A stretch of DNA of 64,000 bases, taken from positions 620,001 through 684,000 of the forward strand of contig JADJOR010000001.1 in the NCBI GenBank assembly GCA_016713665.1, read 5' to 3'. The notes beneath the pieces were generated by a model that was not told where the DNA came from, did no database searches, and saw only the letters and a program-made list of their open reading frames with translations. The stretch comes from Deltaproteobacteria bacterium. Its GTDB lineage: Bacteria > Myxococcota_A > UBA9160 > UBA4427. Shown piece after piece: positions 1-7,833 of this stretch (its first letter is position 1; the number at the start of each line of letters is the position of its first letter). The translations under genes and the position numbers were made by a program.

Positions 1-1
1 C

Positions 2-1975
2 GCGCGCCAGCAAGCGGCCGTCCGCCCCGCCGCGCCGACCTCGAGCCCGAGCCCGCTCCCGACCGACGAGCTCGAGAAGGAGCTCGAGCGCCTGCGCGGC
101 GAGCTCGACGGATTGCTGCTCGAGCGCGATCGGCTCGGCGACGAGCTCTCGGTCGCCCGGGCCGCGCGCGCCGAGGCGAACGCCCGCGCCGAGCGCCTCG
201 AGGCCGCCTATCGCAGCGCGCGCGGGCCCCACGGCCCCGTGCCCGAAGGCGAGCGCGAGCTGCGCGCCGAGGTCGTCGGCCTGCGCCGAAGGCTCGAGGA
301 GTCCGGCGCCGAGAGTCGACGGCTGCGCGACGCGCTCGACGCGAGCGCGACCGAGCTCGCGATCGCCCGCGCCCACGCCGACGACCGCCAGCAGGAGCTC
401 GAGCAGCAGCGGGATCAGATCGCGGCCCTCGAGCGCGATCGGGCCGCCCAGATCGAGCGGCTCGACGAGTCGCTCGCGCGCCAGCGCGAGCTGCTCGCGC
501 TGGTCTCACGGGTGCAGGCCGAGAACGTCGAGCTGCGCAGCACCCAGGCGGCCCTCGAAGAGACCCTCGAAGCCCGGGATCTCGAGATCAGCGCGCGCGA
601 GGAGCATCTGCTCGTGACGCGTCGCGGCCTCGCTGCCCGGGACGCCCAGCTCGTCGACGCGGAGGAGCGCCTCGAGCAGGAGCGCCACCGACGCGAGCTC
701 GTCGAGACGGAGCTCGAGCGCGCGCGCCTCGCCCACGCGGAGCTCGCCGAAGGACTGACCCGCCGCGACGCGCGCATCGCGACGCTTTCGACCACGCTCG
801 CCCGCGTCGAAGACGCGATCGGCCGTTCGCTTCCCCCGGCGATGCCCCGCGCAGACGAAGCTGCGGCGCCCACGCCCCCCGCGCGATCGACGACGAGCGC
901 CGACGCCGAAGTCACGAGCGCCGGCCCGGATGCCGCAAACGCGCCGGAGACGACCCGGGGTGCATCCCCGATCTCGCAGGACGATCCGATTCCCGCGGAC
1001 ATGGCCGCGCTCTCCGAGCCCCCGAACGCGGGCGTGCGCCTGCCGGCCCTGCCCTTGATCCTCGCGGGCTGGCGCGATGCCGGGCTCGCCACGGCCTGCG
1101 GTCCCGAGCAAGGCGCCTCGGTCGCCGACTTCCTCGCACGTCGGCTCGCCGCCTGCGCAGCGACCCACGCAACGACGCGCGTCCACGTCGCGAGCCTGGG
1201 CGGTGCCCGCATCGAATCCGAGATCGAGCTCGTGCGCGCCTACCGCGCTCTCGGAGCCGGCGAGATCATGATCGACGTGCTCGAGCGCTCGGCAGAGGCC
1301 GGCGAGCTTCGGCGATCAGCCATCGACGCGGCCGGCCTCACCGACACCATCCGCATCCTGGCTTGGGCCGACGCGGACCAGGCGCTCGCGACGAAACCGA
1401 TTGCCGTGCTGCTCGCCGATGCCTTCGCATGGGACGCCGCAGCGACCCCGGACGCCCTGCCCGCCGCATCGCTCCTCGACCGGATGGGCTCGGCGCTCGC
1501 CGAGAACGGGATCGCGCTGTGGGTCGGCCGCCTGGCGGGCGGAAGCGTGTCGCTCTCGGAGACCACGAACGAGAAGCTGGCCGAGCTCTGGCAGGTCCTC
1601 CCCGAAGCCTGGACGGGGCGACCGGGATTCGAGATGCCCCCCGGCCCCGGCGACGCTGGCGGGACACCGGCCTGCTCGCCGGATCCGCTCGCGGCGCTGC
1701 TCGATCGGTTCCGGCCGATCGTGAAGGTCGGACTGGGCCACATCGCCGATCTCTTCCTCGGGCCGGCTCGAGGCTTCGCTCTCTCGGAAGAGGGTCCGAG
1801 CGCGGAGAGCCTGCTGGCTTCGATCGACGCGATCGACGAGAGCCGCTCGATCCTCGAATCGCTCCCGGCGCGCCACGGCGTCGCCGTGCTGGTCCCGCGA
1901 ACGGACGCCACACCGGACGCCGAGGACCCGACCGCCGAGTCGCTCGGTCTGGCCTGGCCCGAGCCCCTTCGTTAG
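2..1975 (+). CDS. Coiled-coil protein with C-terminal methyltransferase-like domain (5' end missing)
   Basis: The reading frame is open to the left window edge, so the true start lies outside; the first in-frame start-like codon is a TTG at 113, which is not convincing. About 250 residues of Glu/Arg/Leu-rich heptad sequence form a long coiled coil, followed by a Pro/Ala/Thr-rich linker near 270-310 and a globular C-terminal region. That region has the layout of the class I methyltransferases often attached to polysaccharide glycosyltransferases: a strand ending VASLGG, a later LLADAF strand and a WVGRLAGG segment. The expected glycine-rich SAM loop (GxGxG) is replaced by GGARIES, so catalysis is doubtful. 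A role in surface polysaccharide assembly is inference. The stop is 45 bases from the convergent stop of the next gene. Confidence 0.6.
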   Translation, partial: ARQQAAVRPAAPTSSPSPLPTDELEKELERLRGELDGLLLERDRLGDELSVARAARAEANARAERLEAAYRSARGPHGPVPEGERELRAEVVGLRRRLEESGAESRRLRDALDASATELAIARAHADDRQQELEQQRDQIAALERDRAAQIERLDESLARQRELLALVSRVQAENVELRSTQAALEETLEARDLEISAREEHLLVTRRGLAARDAQLVDAEERLEQERHRRELVETELERARLAHAELAEGLTRRDARIATLSTTLARVEDAIGRSLPPAMPRADEAAAPTPPARSTTSADAEVTSAGPDAANAPETTRGASPISQDDPIPADMAALSEPPNAGVRLPALPLILAGWRDAGLATACGPEQGASVADFLARRLAACAATHATTRVHVASLGGARIESEIELVRAYRALGAGEIMIDVLERSAEAGELRRSAIDAAGLTDTIRILAWADADQALATKPIAVLLADAFAWDAAATPDALPAASLLDRMGSALAENGIALWVGRLAGGSVSLSETTNEKLAELWQVLPEAWTGRPGFEMPPGPGDAGGTPACSPDPLAALLDRFRPIVKVGLGHIADLFLGPARGFALSEEGPSAESLLASIDAIDESRSILESLPARHGVAVLVPRTDATPDAEDPTAESLGLAWPEPLR

Positions 1976-2020
1976 TCGGACCGGATCCCGGCGCGCGTCT
2001 GCCTCGCGGGCGTAGCGCCC

Positions 2021-3085
2021 TCAGGCGAGCGCGTCGGGCAGGACCACCGCGAGCCGCCCCCGCCCGAGCTTCTCGAGCGAGCCCCCGAGCCGACCGACGA
2101 TCGCGTCCATGCCCCCGACCGCGTCGAGATCGGCCTCGCCGGCGTCGAGATCGAAGCGCAGATCACGCCCCGACGCTCCGCTCACCTCGAGCGCGACCCG
2201 GGTCTCGCTCGTCGCATCGAGGGCCTCGCGACCGAGCGAGACGAGCAGGCCGCCGAGCCAGAGGGGGTCCTGCTCGATTTCCCGCGGCAGCGAACGCTCG
2301 CAGCGCATGACCAGCGTGAGCCCCCGCGACGCGGCCTCCCGCTCGAGGCAACCGCGCACGTCCGCGAGCCAGTCGCGCAACACGAAGCGCTCGCGCCGGA
2401 TCACGGGCTCCGCGTCGCCCGCGCCCTCCTCGGGCGCGCCCAGGCTGGACGGCGACGACGCGCTCGCCTCCCCGAGCGAGCGGTGCGCACCGGCCGCGGC
2501 GCCGTGCGCACGTCCGAGCCGGCTCGATGCTCGCGTCGGATGCAAATCGGGCCCACCGCGCCCTGCGAGCGCGCGCTCGCGCGCGATCGAAAGCCCGAGC
2601 GCAAAGCAGAGTCCGCCGATCGCGATCGGCCACGCGCCATGCAGGGCCGCGGCAGCGAGGGAGGGCGGTGAATCGGACTCGATCCAGAAATAGACCGATC
2701 GGCCGACCTCCTCCGAGGGCACGGCCGGGCGCAGCAGACTGCGCACGCCCCCCTCCTCGACGATCGAAGGCGCGCTCTCGGCGTCGGGCTCGAGCGCGAC
2801 GACGCGCGTCGTGACCTGCTCGGGCGCGACCGGCAGCGAGCCACCGATCCGCTCGCCCGCCGCGGTCACCAGGGCGAAGCGGGCGGCCTCCGTCGAGAGC
2901 GACGCGAGCCGCGTCCCGAGCGGCGCGAGATCGAGGGTCGCGACGAGCGCTCCCTGCACGACTTCGTCGGCGCCGTGGAGCGCGATCGCCGCCCGGACGA
3001 GGGCTCGCTCGCCTTCTCCGAAGGCGACGACGCTCACGCCACTGCGCGCCATCCTCCGCCCGTTCGCCTCGACCGCCTCGCTCAC
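2021..3085 (-). CDS. Membrane sensor, C-terminal part of a frameshifted gene (degenerate histidine-kinase-like ATPase)
   Basis: Reads from a GTG at 3085, but the same frame stays open upstream and encodes LWYAEDVSEAVEANG, which completes the extracellular sensor domain begun in the preceding fragment. The two therefore look like one gene split by a single-base shift. Domains in order: rest of a Cache/PAS-like periplasmic domain, a transmembrane helix (around PIAIGGLCFALGLSIA), a linker, then a region aligning by layout with a HATPase_c domain (FVLRDWLADV, DPLWLGGLLVSLGREALDA, a final LGGSLEKLGRGRLAVVLP). The N-box Asn is missing, the G1 DxGxG is replaced by DLDAGEAD, and no phospho-acceptor H-box is visible. 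It is probably a pseudokinase sensor. Confidence 0.6.
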   Translation of the reverse strand: MSEAVEANGRRMARSGVSVVAFGEGERALVRAAIALHGADEVVQGALVATLDLAPLGTRLASLSTEAARFALVTAAGERIGGSLPVAPEQVTTRVVALEPDAESAPSIVEEGGVRSLLRPAVPSEEVGRSVYFWIESDSPPSLAAAALHGAWPIAIGGLCFALGLSIARERALAGRGGPDLHPTRASSRLGRAHGAAAGAHRSLGEASASSPSSLGAPEEGAGDAEPVIRRERFVLRDWLADVRGCLEREAASRGLTLVMRCERSLPREIEQDPLWLGGLLVSLGREALDATSETRVALEVSGASGRDLRFDLDAGEADLDAVGGMDAIVGRLGGSLEKLGRGRLAVVLPDALA

Positions 3086-3609
3086 GTCCTCCGCATACCA
3101 GAGCGCCTTGGCCCGACTCTCGATTCCTCGTCGTCCTTCTCCGCCCGCAGCGGCCCGGCGTCGGGCTCGAAATGCAGATCCGAGAGCCCCGCCTGCCCGG
3201 CGACGACGAGATCGACGGAGACGAGCTCCGGAGCGCCCTCGACCGCGCGCTGGAGCAGATTGTCCATGCGACGCAGGGCCTCTGGCGCAACGCCGGATTC
3301 GCCGACCGCGGAGAGCGCATCGAAGCAGCCGTTCGAGCGCAGCTCGATCCGCAGCCGCGCGAGCAGGGCCTGGATCCGGGCATCCTCGGCGCCCCAGAGC
3401 GCTTCGGCGACGCGCGCGACGCCCTGGATCGAGGCATCGCTCGACGCGACCGCGGCCCGTCGCTCCTGCGTGAGATCGAAGACCGCGAGCCCGCAGGCTG
3501 CGACCAGCAGACCCGCCGCCGCGATCGTCACGCGCCGGGGCCCTGCGGTGCCCGCCTTGTCCGCCTTGTCCGCCTTGTCCGCCTTCGCCGCCTTTGCCTG
3601 CTTCGACAC
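3082..3609 (-). CDS. Membrane sensor, N-terminal part of a frameshifted gene
   Basis: I start this at the GTG at 3609, behind a GGGGCAGGCGA stretch; a longer frame reaches 3978 but would overlap the divergent NAD-kinase-like gene. It begins VSKQAKAAKADKADKADKAG, a Lys/Ala/Asp repeat encoded by a 9-base tandem repeat, then a membrane helix (VTIAAAGLLVAACGLAVFDL) and about 120 residues of helical extracytoplasmic sensor domain ending HFEPDAGPLRAEKDDEES. After that the frame runs into RVGPRRSGMRRT and stops inside the following fragment. A one-base correction near 3115-3130 joins it to the downstream fragment. The repaired protein would be about 540 residues: cytoplasmic tail, helix, sensor domain, helix, pseudokinase. 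Confidence 0.55.
   Translation of the reverse strand: MSKQAKAAKADKADKADKAGTAGPRRVTIAAAGLLVAACGLAVFDLTQERRAAVASSDASIQGVARVAEALWGAEDARIQALLARLRIELRSNGCFDALSAVGESGVAPEALRRMDNLLQRAVEGAPELVSVDLVVAGQAGLSDLHFEPDAGPLRAEKDDEESRVGPRRSGMRRT
3554..3589. repeat. 9-bp tandem repeat (KAD codons)
   Basis: Three perfect copies of GCCTTGTCC are followed by a diverged fourth (GCCTTCGCC). On the minus strand they encode repeated Lys-Ala-Asp at the N terminus of the split sensor gene. In-frame copy-number change would alter only the cytoplasmic tail. Confidence 0.85.
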
Positions 3610-3871
3610 CGTCGCCTGCCCCCTCGCGTTCGCCCGTCGCGCGCTCGCCTCGCGAGCGGGGCCGCTCCCGTGCGGACCCGCCCTCTCGCTGATCGGCGGC
3701 GGGCGGAGTTGCGCTTGAGCGGATCTCGAGCTGCGCGCGCGCGATCGGCGCTGGCGAAGCCCCGCCGCGCGATCGCCTCCGGCCTTCAATTCAGGCACGC
3801 TCGGGGTTTCGATCGAGTTTCGAGGCGCCGAGACGTCGCGGCGGGAACGCGGCCGAGATAGCGTTGGCCGC

Positions 3872-4924
3872 GTGGCAGACGGCGGCGCGCTCGGCATCAT
3901 CGTGAACCCCCACTCCGGCCGGGATGCGCGCCGGCTCTTCGCCCGTGCGGGCACGTCGACGATCGACGACAAGCGCAATCAGGTGACGCGGATCGTGGTC
4001 GGCGCGGCGGCGGCGGGCTGCCGGCGGGTCCTGCTCTCCCGGGACGCCTTCCGCATCGCGAGCGCGGCGACCGATGCCCTCGAGCTCCCGATCGGCATCG
4101 AGCTGCTCGAGCTGCCGACGACCGGCCATGCGATCGACAGCGAGCGGGCGGCCCTCGCGATGCAGGCCGCGGGCTGCGGCGCGATCGTGGCGCTCGGGGG
4201 CGACGGGACGAGTCGCTCGATCGTGCGCGCCTGGCGCGACGTCGTGCTGCTCCCGCTGTCGACGGGGACCAACAACGTCTTTCCGTTCCAGGTCGAGGCG
4301 ACGATCGCGGGCGCTGCCGCTGGCCTCGTCGCCTCGGGCCGACTCGCCCGGGAATCCGCCGCCGCGCGGGCGAAGATCGTCGAAGTCCGCGGCCCGGACG
4401 GCCGCACGAACCTCGCCCTGATCGATGCCGGGCTGCTCGTCGACGACCATCCCGGAAGCCTGCTGCAGGCCGATCCGACCAAGCTCGCGCGCATCCTGCT
4501 GACCCGCGCCGAGCCCGCGAGCGTCGGCCTCTCGCCGATCGGGGGCCTGCTCATGCCCTGCTCCGCCGAGGACGAGTTCGCCGTCTGCGTCCACACTCGC
4601 ACCGGCTCGCCCCACGGTCGACCCGGCCGGATCCTGCGCGCGCCGATCTCGCCCGGCCTCTACGAGGACGTCGGCGTCGACGGCGCCGAACGGATCGAGC
4701 TCGGCCGCGAGCTCGTCTGGCGAGGCCCCGGCCTGCTCGCCTTCGACGGCGACCGCGAGCTCGTCCTCGCCGAGGGCGAGACGGCCTCGCTTCGCGTCGT
4801 CCGCAGCGGCCCCTACGTCATCGATCCGCGGCGGGCGCTGCGGGCGGCGGCCGAGGCCGGTCTCTTCCTCGACCTCGCGCCCTGGCATGACCACCGCGGC
4901 GCCGGGGGGACGACCTGTTGTTAG
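3872..4924 (+). CDS. ATP-NAD kinase / AcoX-family protein
   Basis: This 350-residue protein belongs to the AcoX branch of the NAD kinase/diacylglycerol kinase superfamily. It opens with IIVNPHSGRDARR, the usual first strand, and has the nucleotide-binding GGDGTSR motif near residue 110 followed by LPLSTGTNNVFPF, which matches the conserved TGTNN segment. The C-terminal half is the all-beta lobe. Family members are NAD(H) kinase relatives first noticed beside acetoin catabolism genes; the substrate of this copy is unknown and no acetoin genes are nearby. It starts at GTG and is followed after 46 bases by a sirtuin, an NAD-consuming enzyme, on the same strand, so co-expression is likely. Confidence 0.8.
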   Translation: MADGGALGIIVNPHSGRDARRLFARAGTSTIDDKRNQVTRIVVGAAAAGCRRVLLSRDAFRIASAATDALELPIGIELLELPTTGHAIDSERAALAMQAAGCGAIVALGGDGTSRSIVRAWRDVVLLPLSTGTNNVFPFQVEATIAGAAAGLVASGRLARESAAARAKIVEVRGPDGRTNLALIDAGLLVDDHPGSLLQADPTKLARILLTRAEPASVGLSPIGGLLMPCSAEDEFAVCVHTRTGSPHGRPGRILRAPISPGLYEDVGVDGAERIELGRELVWRGPGLLAFDGDRELVLAEGETASLRVVRSGPYVIDPRRALRAAAEAGLFLDLAPWHDHRGAGGTTCC

Positions 4925-4970
4925 GCCTGCCTCGACGCCGTTCGGCGCGGGCTCGCCGGGGGAATCGGCC

Positions 4971-5756
4971 ATGAGCCCGGACGCGCGAGAGGACGAGGCG
5001 CTCGAGCGGTCGATCGAGCGCGTCCGGGGCTGGATCGAAGAGGCCCGGGCCGTCGTCGTCCTGACCGGGGCCGGCATCTCGACCGACTCGGGCATCCCCG
5101 ACTTCCGCGGACCGCAGGGCCTCTGGACGCGCAACCCCGAGGCCGAGAAGCTCGCGACCCTCTCCCATTATCTCGCCGATCCCGCCGTGCGGGCCCGCTC
5201 CTGGCAATGGCGCCTCGAGACCGAGGCCAACCGACGCGCGCCCAACGCGGGCCACCGCGCCCTCGTCGACCTCGAGCGAACGGGTCGCCTCGACACCCTC
5301 ATCACGCAGAACGTCGACGGCCTGCATCAATCCGCGGGCTCGAGCCCGTCCCGCGTCGTCGAGATCCACGGCACCCTGCGCGAGGTCGAGTGTCTCGACT
5401 GCGGCGAGCGGGCGCCCGCCGAGCGCGCGCTCGCGCGCGTGCGCGCCGGCGAGGCGGATCCGCCCTGCCGAAGCTGTGGCGGCATCCTCAAGACGGCGAC
5501 GATCTCCTTCGGCCAGGGCCTCGTCGCCGAGGATCTGCGGCGCGCCGAGCAGGCGGCGCTCGGCTGCGACCTGCTGCTCGCGATCGGGACGACCCTGGCC
5601 GTCTACCCGATCGCGGGCGTCGTCCCCGTCGCGAAGAACGCGGGAGCGCGCATCGTGATCGTGAACGGCGACGCGACGGAGATGGACGGAATCGCCGACG
5701 CATGCCTGCGGGGCTCGATCAGCACGATCCTGCCCCGCCTCGTCCCGAGCCGCTGA
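4971..5756 (+). CDS. cobB: NAD-dependent protein deacylase, sirtuin family
   Basis: Sir2-family enzyme that removes acyl groups from lysine using NAD+. All hallmark motifs are present: TGAGISTDSGIPDFRG (NAD binding), TQNVDGLH, the catalytic His in VVEIHGT, a four-Cys zinc site (CLDC and CRSC), ISFGQ, and the Rossmann end LAIGTTLAVYP. I chose the ATG at 4971, which sits about 8 bases after a GGGGGAA ribosome-binding site and gives 261 residues, a normal sirtuin length. An earlier in-frame start at 4887 would add a Pro/Gly-rich extension overlapping the upstream gene. Bacterial sirtuins commonly control acyl-CoA synthetases; no partner is adjacent here. Confidence 0.9.
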   Translation: MSPDAREDEALERSIERVRGWIEEARAVVVLTGAGISTDSGIPDFRGPQGLWTRNPEAEKLATLSHYLADPAVRARSWQWRLETEANRRAPNAGHRALVDLERTGRLDTLITQNVDGLHQSAGSSPSRVVEIHGTLREVECLDCGERAPAERALARVRAGEADPPCRSCGGILKTATISFGQGLVAEDLRRAEQAALGCDLLLAIGTTLAVYPIAGVVPVAKNAGARIVIVNGDATEMDGIADACLRGSISTILPRLVPSR

Positions 5757-5823
5757 GCCCGGATTCTTCCCGCCTCGACCACGAACGGCGCGAGCAGGAC
5801 GCTCGCGCGGGCCCGTGCGCGAC

Positions 5824-6447
5824 TCAGCGCCAGCCGAGGGCGCGGGCGCGGGAAAGGATCATCGCGGCGGCGCCTTCGGTGCCGAGCAGCTCGGTGTTCA
5901 GGACGAAGTGGTAGTTCACGGGGTCGGCCCAGACCCGCTGGTAGAGCTCGCGGTGGTAGCGGGCCCGGTTCGAGTCCCGCTCCGAGACCGCCGCGCGCGC
6001 CTGCGACTCGCTCATGCCGTAGCGGCGCATCGCCTCCTTCACGCGGTAGGCGACGGAGGCGACGAGGAAGACGTGGATCGCATCGCGCTCCCGGGCGAGC
6101 ACGGCGGCCGCCGCCCGGCCGACCAGCACGACGCGATCGCGGCGGCCGAGCTCGGTCACGAGATCGCGAGTGATGTGGGCGAGCTTGATCGCCTCGGGCT
6201 CCGCGATCGCGTCGGGAGCGGAGGCGAGCAGCTCCGGCATCGAGAGGGCCGAGGACTGCGCAAAGCGCTCCATGAAGGTCGGCACCCGCTCCTCGAGCCC
6301 CTTCACGTCCTCGCGATCGAAGCCCGAGCGCTCGGCGAGGGTCTCGATGAAGGCATCGTCGACCACCGTCCAGCCGAGCTCGGCGGCGACCCCCTCCGCC
6401 ACCTTGTCGGCGCCGGCCAGATACTGGCGAGACAGGGTGATGATCAT
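5824..6447 (-). CDS. Cytidylate-kinase-like family protein
   Basis: The start is the ATG at 6447 with a strong AGGAGAA site seven bases upstream, giving 207 residues (MIITLSRQYLAGADKV...). It resembles the Cytidylate_kin2 group of P-loop proteins, which start IITISRQYGSGG and have a VLVGRAAAAVLA strand in the middle. The phosphate-binding loop is altered: GSGG is replaced by LAGA, so nucleotide kinase activity is uncertain. The family is often found beside transporters or regulators, and its biological role is not established. Here it follows an MFS gene by 59 bases, and that gap contains strong RNA hairpins just before its ribosome-binding site. Confidence 0.7.
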   Translation of the reverse strand: MIITLSRQYLAGADKVAEGVAAELGWTVVDDAFIETLAERSGFDREDVKGLEERVPTFMERFAQSSALSMPELLASAPDAIAEPEAIKLAHITRDLVTELGRRDRVVLVGRAAAAVLARERDAIHVFLVASVAYRVKEAMRRYGMSESQARAAVSERDSNRARYHRELYQRVWADPVNYHFVLNTELLGTEGAAAMILSRARALGWR

Positions 6448-6460
6448 GCAGTTCTCCTGT

Positions 6461-6497
6461 TCGGGCCCGCACTGCGGGCCCGAGCGCTTCGGCTCGG
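6461..6497 (-). promoter_or_regulatory. Overlapping RNA hairpins ahead of the cytidylate-kinase-like gene
   Basis: A perfect 10-bp inverted repeat with a 3-base loop (arms 6461-6470 and 6474-6483) lies immediately 5' of the ribosome-binding site. A second 6-bp stem (6480-6485 with 6492-6497) shares bases 6480-6483, so the two cannot form together. Neither has a U tract. They could tune readthrough, mRNA stability or translation between the MFS gene and this one; function is inference. Confidence 0.45.
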
Positions 6498-6506
6498 TCG
6501 TCTCAT

Positions 6507-7796
6507 TCAGTCTTCCCGCGACGAGCGGTGAACCCGCGCGTCGAGCTCCCGGAGATTCCGGCTGCCGAAGTAGAAGCCGACGGCGGCGAGCGAGGCGAGC
6601 AGGGACGCTCCGGTCACCGCGAGCGGCGCCCCGATCTGCTCCGCGACGGCGCCCACCGGGAGCGTCCCGAGCAGCGGGAGCGAGACCGACATCATCAGGA
6701 AGCTCGAGATCCGCCCGCGCACCGAATCGGGAATCACGAGCTGGATCGCGACGTTGTTGAGCGTACTGAAGGTGCTGGCGAAGACATTGGCGAGGAAGAC
6801 CAGGACCACCGCCGGCCAGAACCAGGGACTCGCTGCGAACGCCGCCAGCAGCACGCCGAAGGCGATCACGCAGAACATCATGGCGGAGAGCCGCCCGGCG
6901 TCGGGCTGGCGCGCGGCGACGAAGGCCGAGCCCGTCGCCGCCCCGATGCCCGACGCCGCCGAGAGGATCCCGAAGCCGAACTCGTCCATGTGCCAGACGT
7001 CCCGCGCGAAGGCCGGGAGCAGCGTCTGGAACGGCATCGCGAGGAACTGGGGCACGAGGCCGTAGATCAGCAGGATCAGGACCAGGCGATTGGTCCCGAG
7101 ATACTGGAAGCCCGCGAGCATGTTGCGGCCGATCGACTCGTGATGGGCTCCGACGGGCGCCGGCAGTTTCTCGACGCGGAAGATCGCGACGAGGGCGAGC
7201 AGATAGAGCACGAGATTGCCGAGATAGACGCCCTCGACGCCGAGCACGGGGATCAGCCCGCCGGCCAGCGCCGGCCCGACGACGCGGGTCACGTTGACCC
7301 CCGTCATGTTGAGCGCCATCGCCGAGCCGAGCCCCTTCTTGCCGACGAGATTGACGACGATCGCCGAGCGCGCAGGCATGATCATCGGGAAGACGCAGCC
7401 CATCAGCGCCGCCGTCACCACGAGATGCCAGAACTCGAGCAGCCCGAAATGGAGCAGGACCAGGGGCACGAGCTCGGCGACGACCGCGAGCGCCTGGGCG
7501 AGCAGGATCACGAGCCGCCGCTCCATCCGGTCGGCGAGCACGCCGCCGAAGGGCGAGAGCAGCAACATGGGCACCGCCGTCGCCGCCGAGACCGTGGCGA
7601 GGGCGAACGGGCTGTCGGTCATCTCGAAGGCCAGCCACGGTCGCACGATGCTCTGGCCGCCCATGGCCAGGAAGAAGGCCATGTTCGAGACGAAGATCCT
7701 GCGGAAGGCCGGAATCTCGAGGGCCTCGGTCGCCCGCCCGAAGCCCTTGGTCGGCCGCGCAGGGGTCGCGCTCTTCGCGTCGTCGGCGGGATTCAT
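6507..7796 (-). CDS. MFS transporter (MFS_3 / EntS-like exporter)
   Basis: A 429-residue polytopic inner-membrane protein with about 12 hydrophobic segments. The cytoplasmic loop between helices 2 and 3 reads GGVLADRMERRLV, the diagnostic MFS G-x3-D-R-x-x-R/K motif, and the N terminus (ALEIPAFRRIFVSNMAFFLAMGGQS) is typical of the MFS_3 drug/siderophore exporter group. The substrate cannot be told from sequence. It lies 37 bases downstream of serB on the same strand and 59 bases upstream of the cytidylate-kinase-like gene, so the three probably share a transcript. Confidence 0.85.
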   Translation of the reverse strand: MNPADDAKSATPARPTKGFGRATEALEIPAFRRIFVSNMAFFLAMGGQSIVRPWLAFEMTDSPFALATVSAATAVPMLLLSPFGGVLADRMERRLVILLAQALAVVAELVPLVLLHFGLLEFWHLVVTAALMGCVFPMIMPARSAIVVNLVGKKGLGSAMALNMTGVNVTRVVGPALAGGLIPVLGVEGVYLGNLVLYLLALVAIFRVEKLPAPVGAHHESIGRNMLAGFQYLGTNRLVLILLIYGLVPQFLAMPFQTLLPAFARDVWHMDEFGFGILSAASGIGAATGSAFVAARQPDAGRLSAMMFCVIAFGVLLAAFAASPWFWPAVVLVFLANVFASTFSTLNNVAIQLVIPDSVRGRISSFLMMSVSLPLLGTLPVGAVAEQIGAPLAVTGASLLASLAAVGFYFGSRNLRELDARVHRSSRED

Positions 7797-7833
7797 GTCG
7801 GACCCATCCTCGCCGATCGCCCATACGCGCGCA

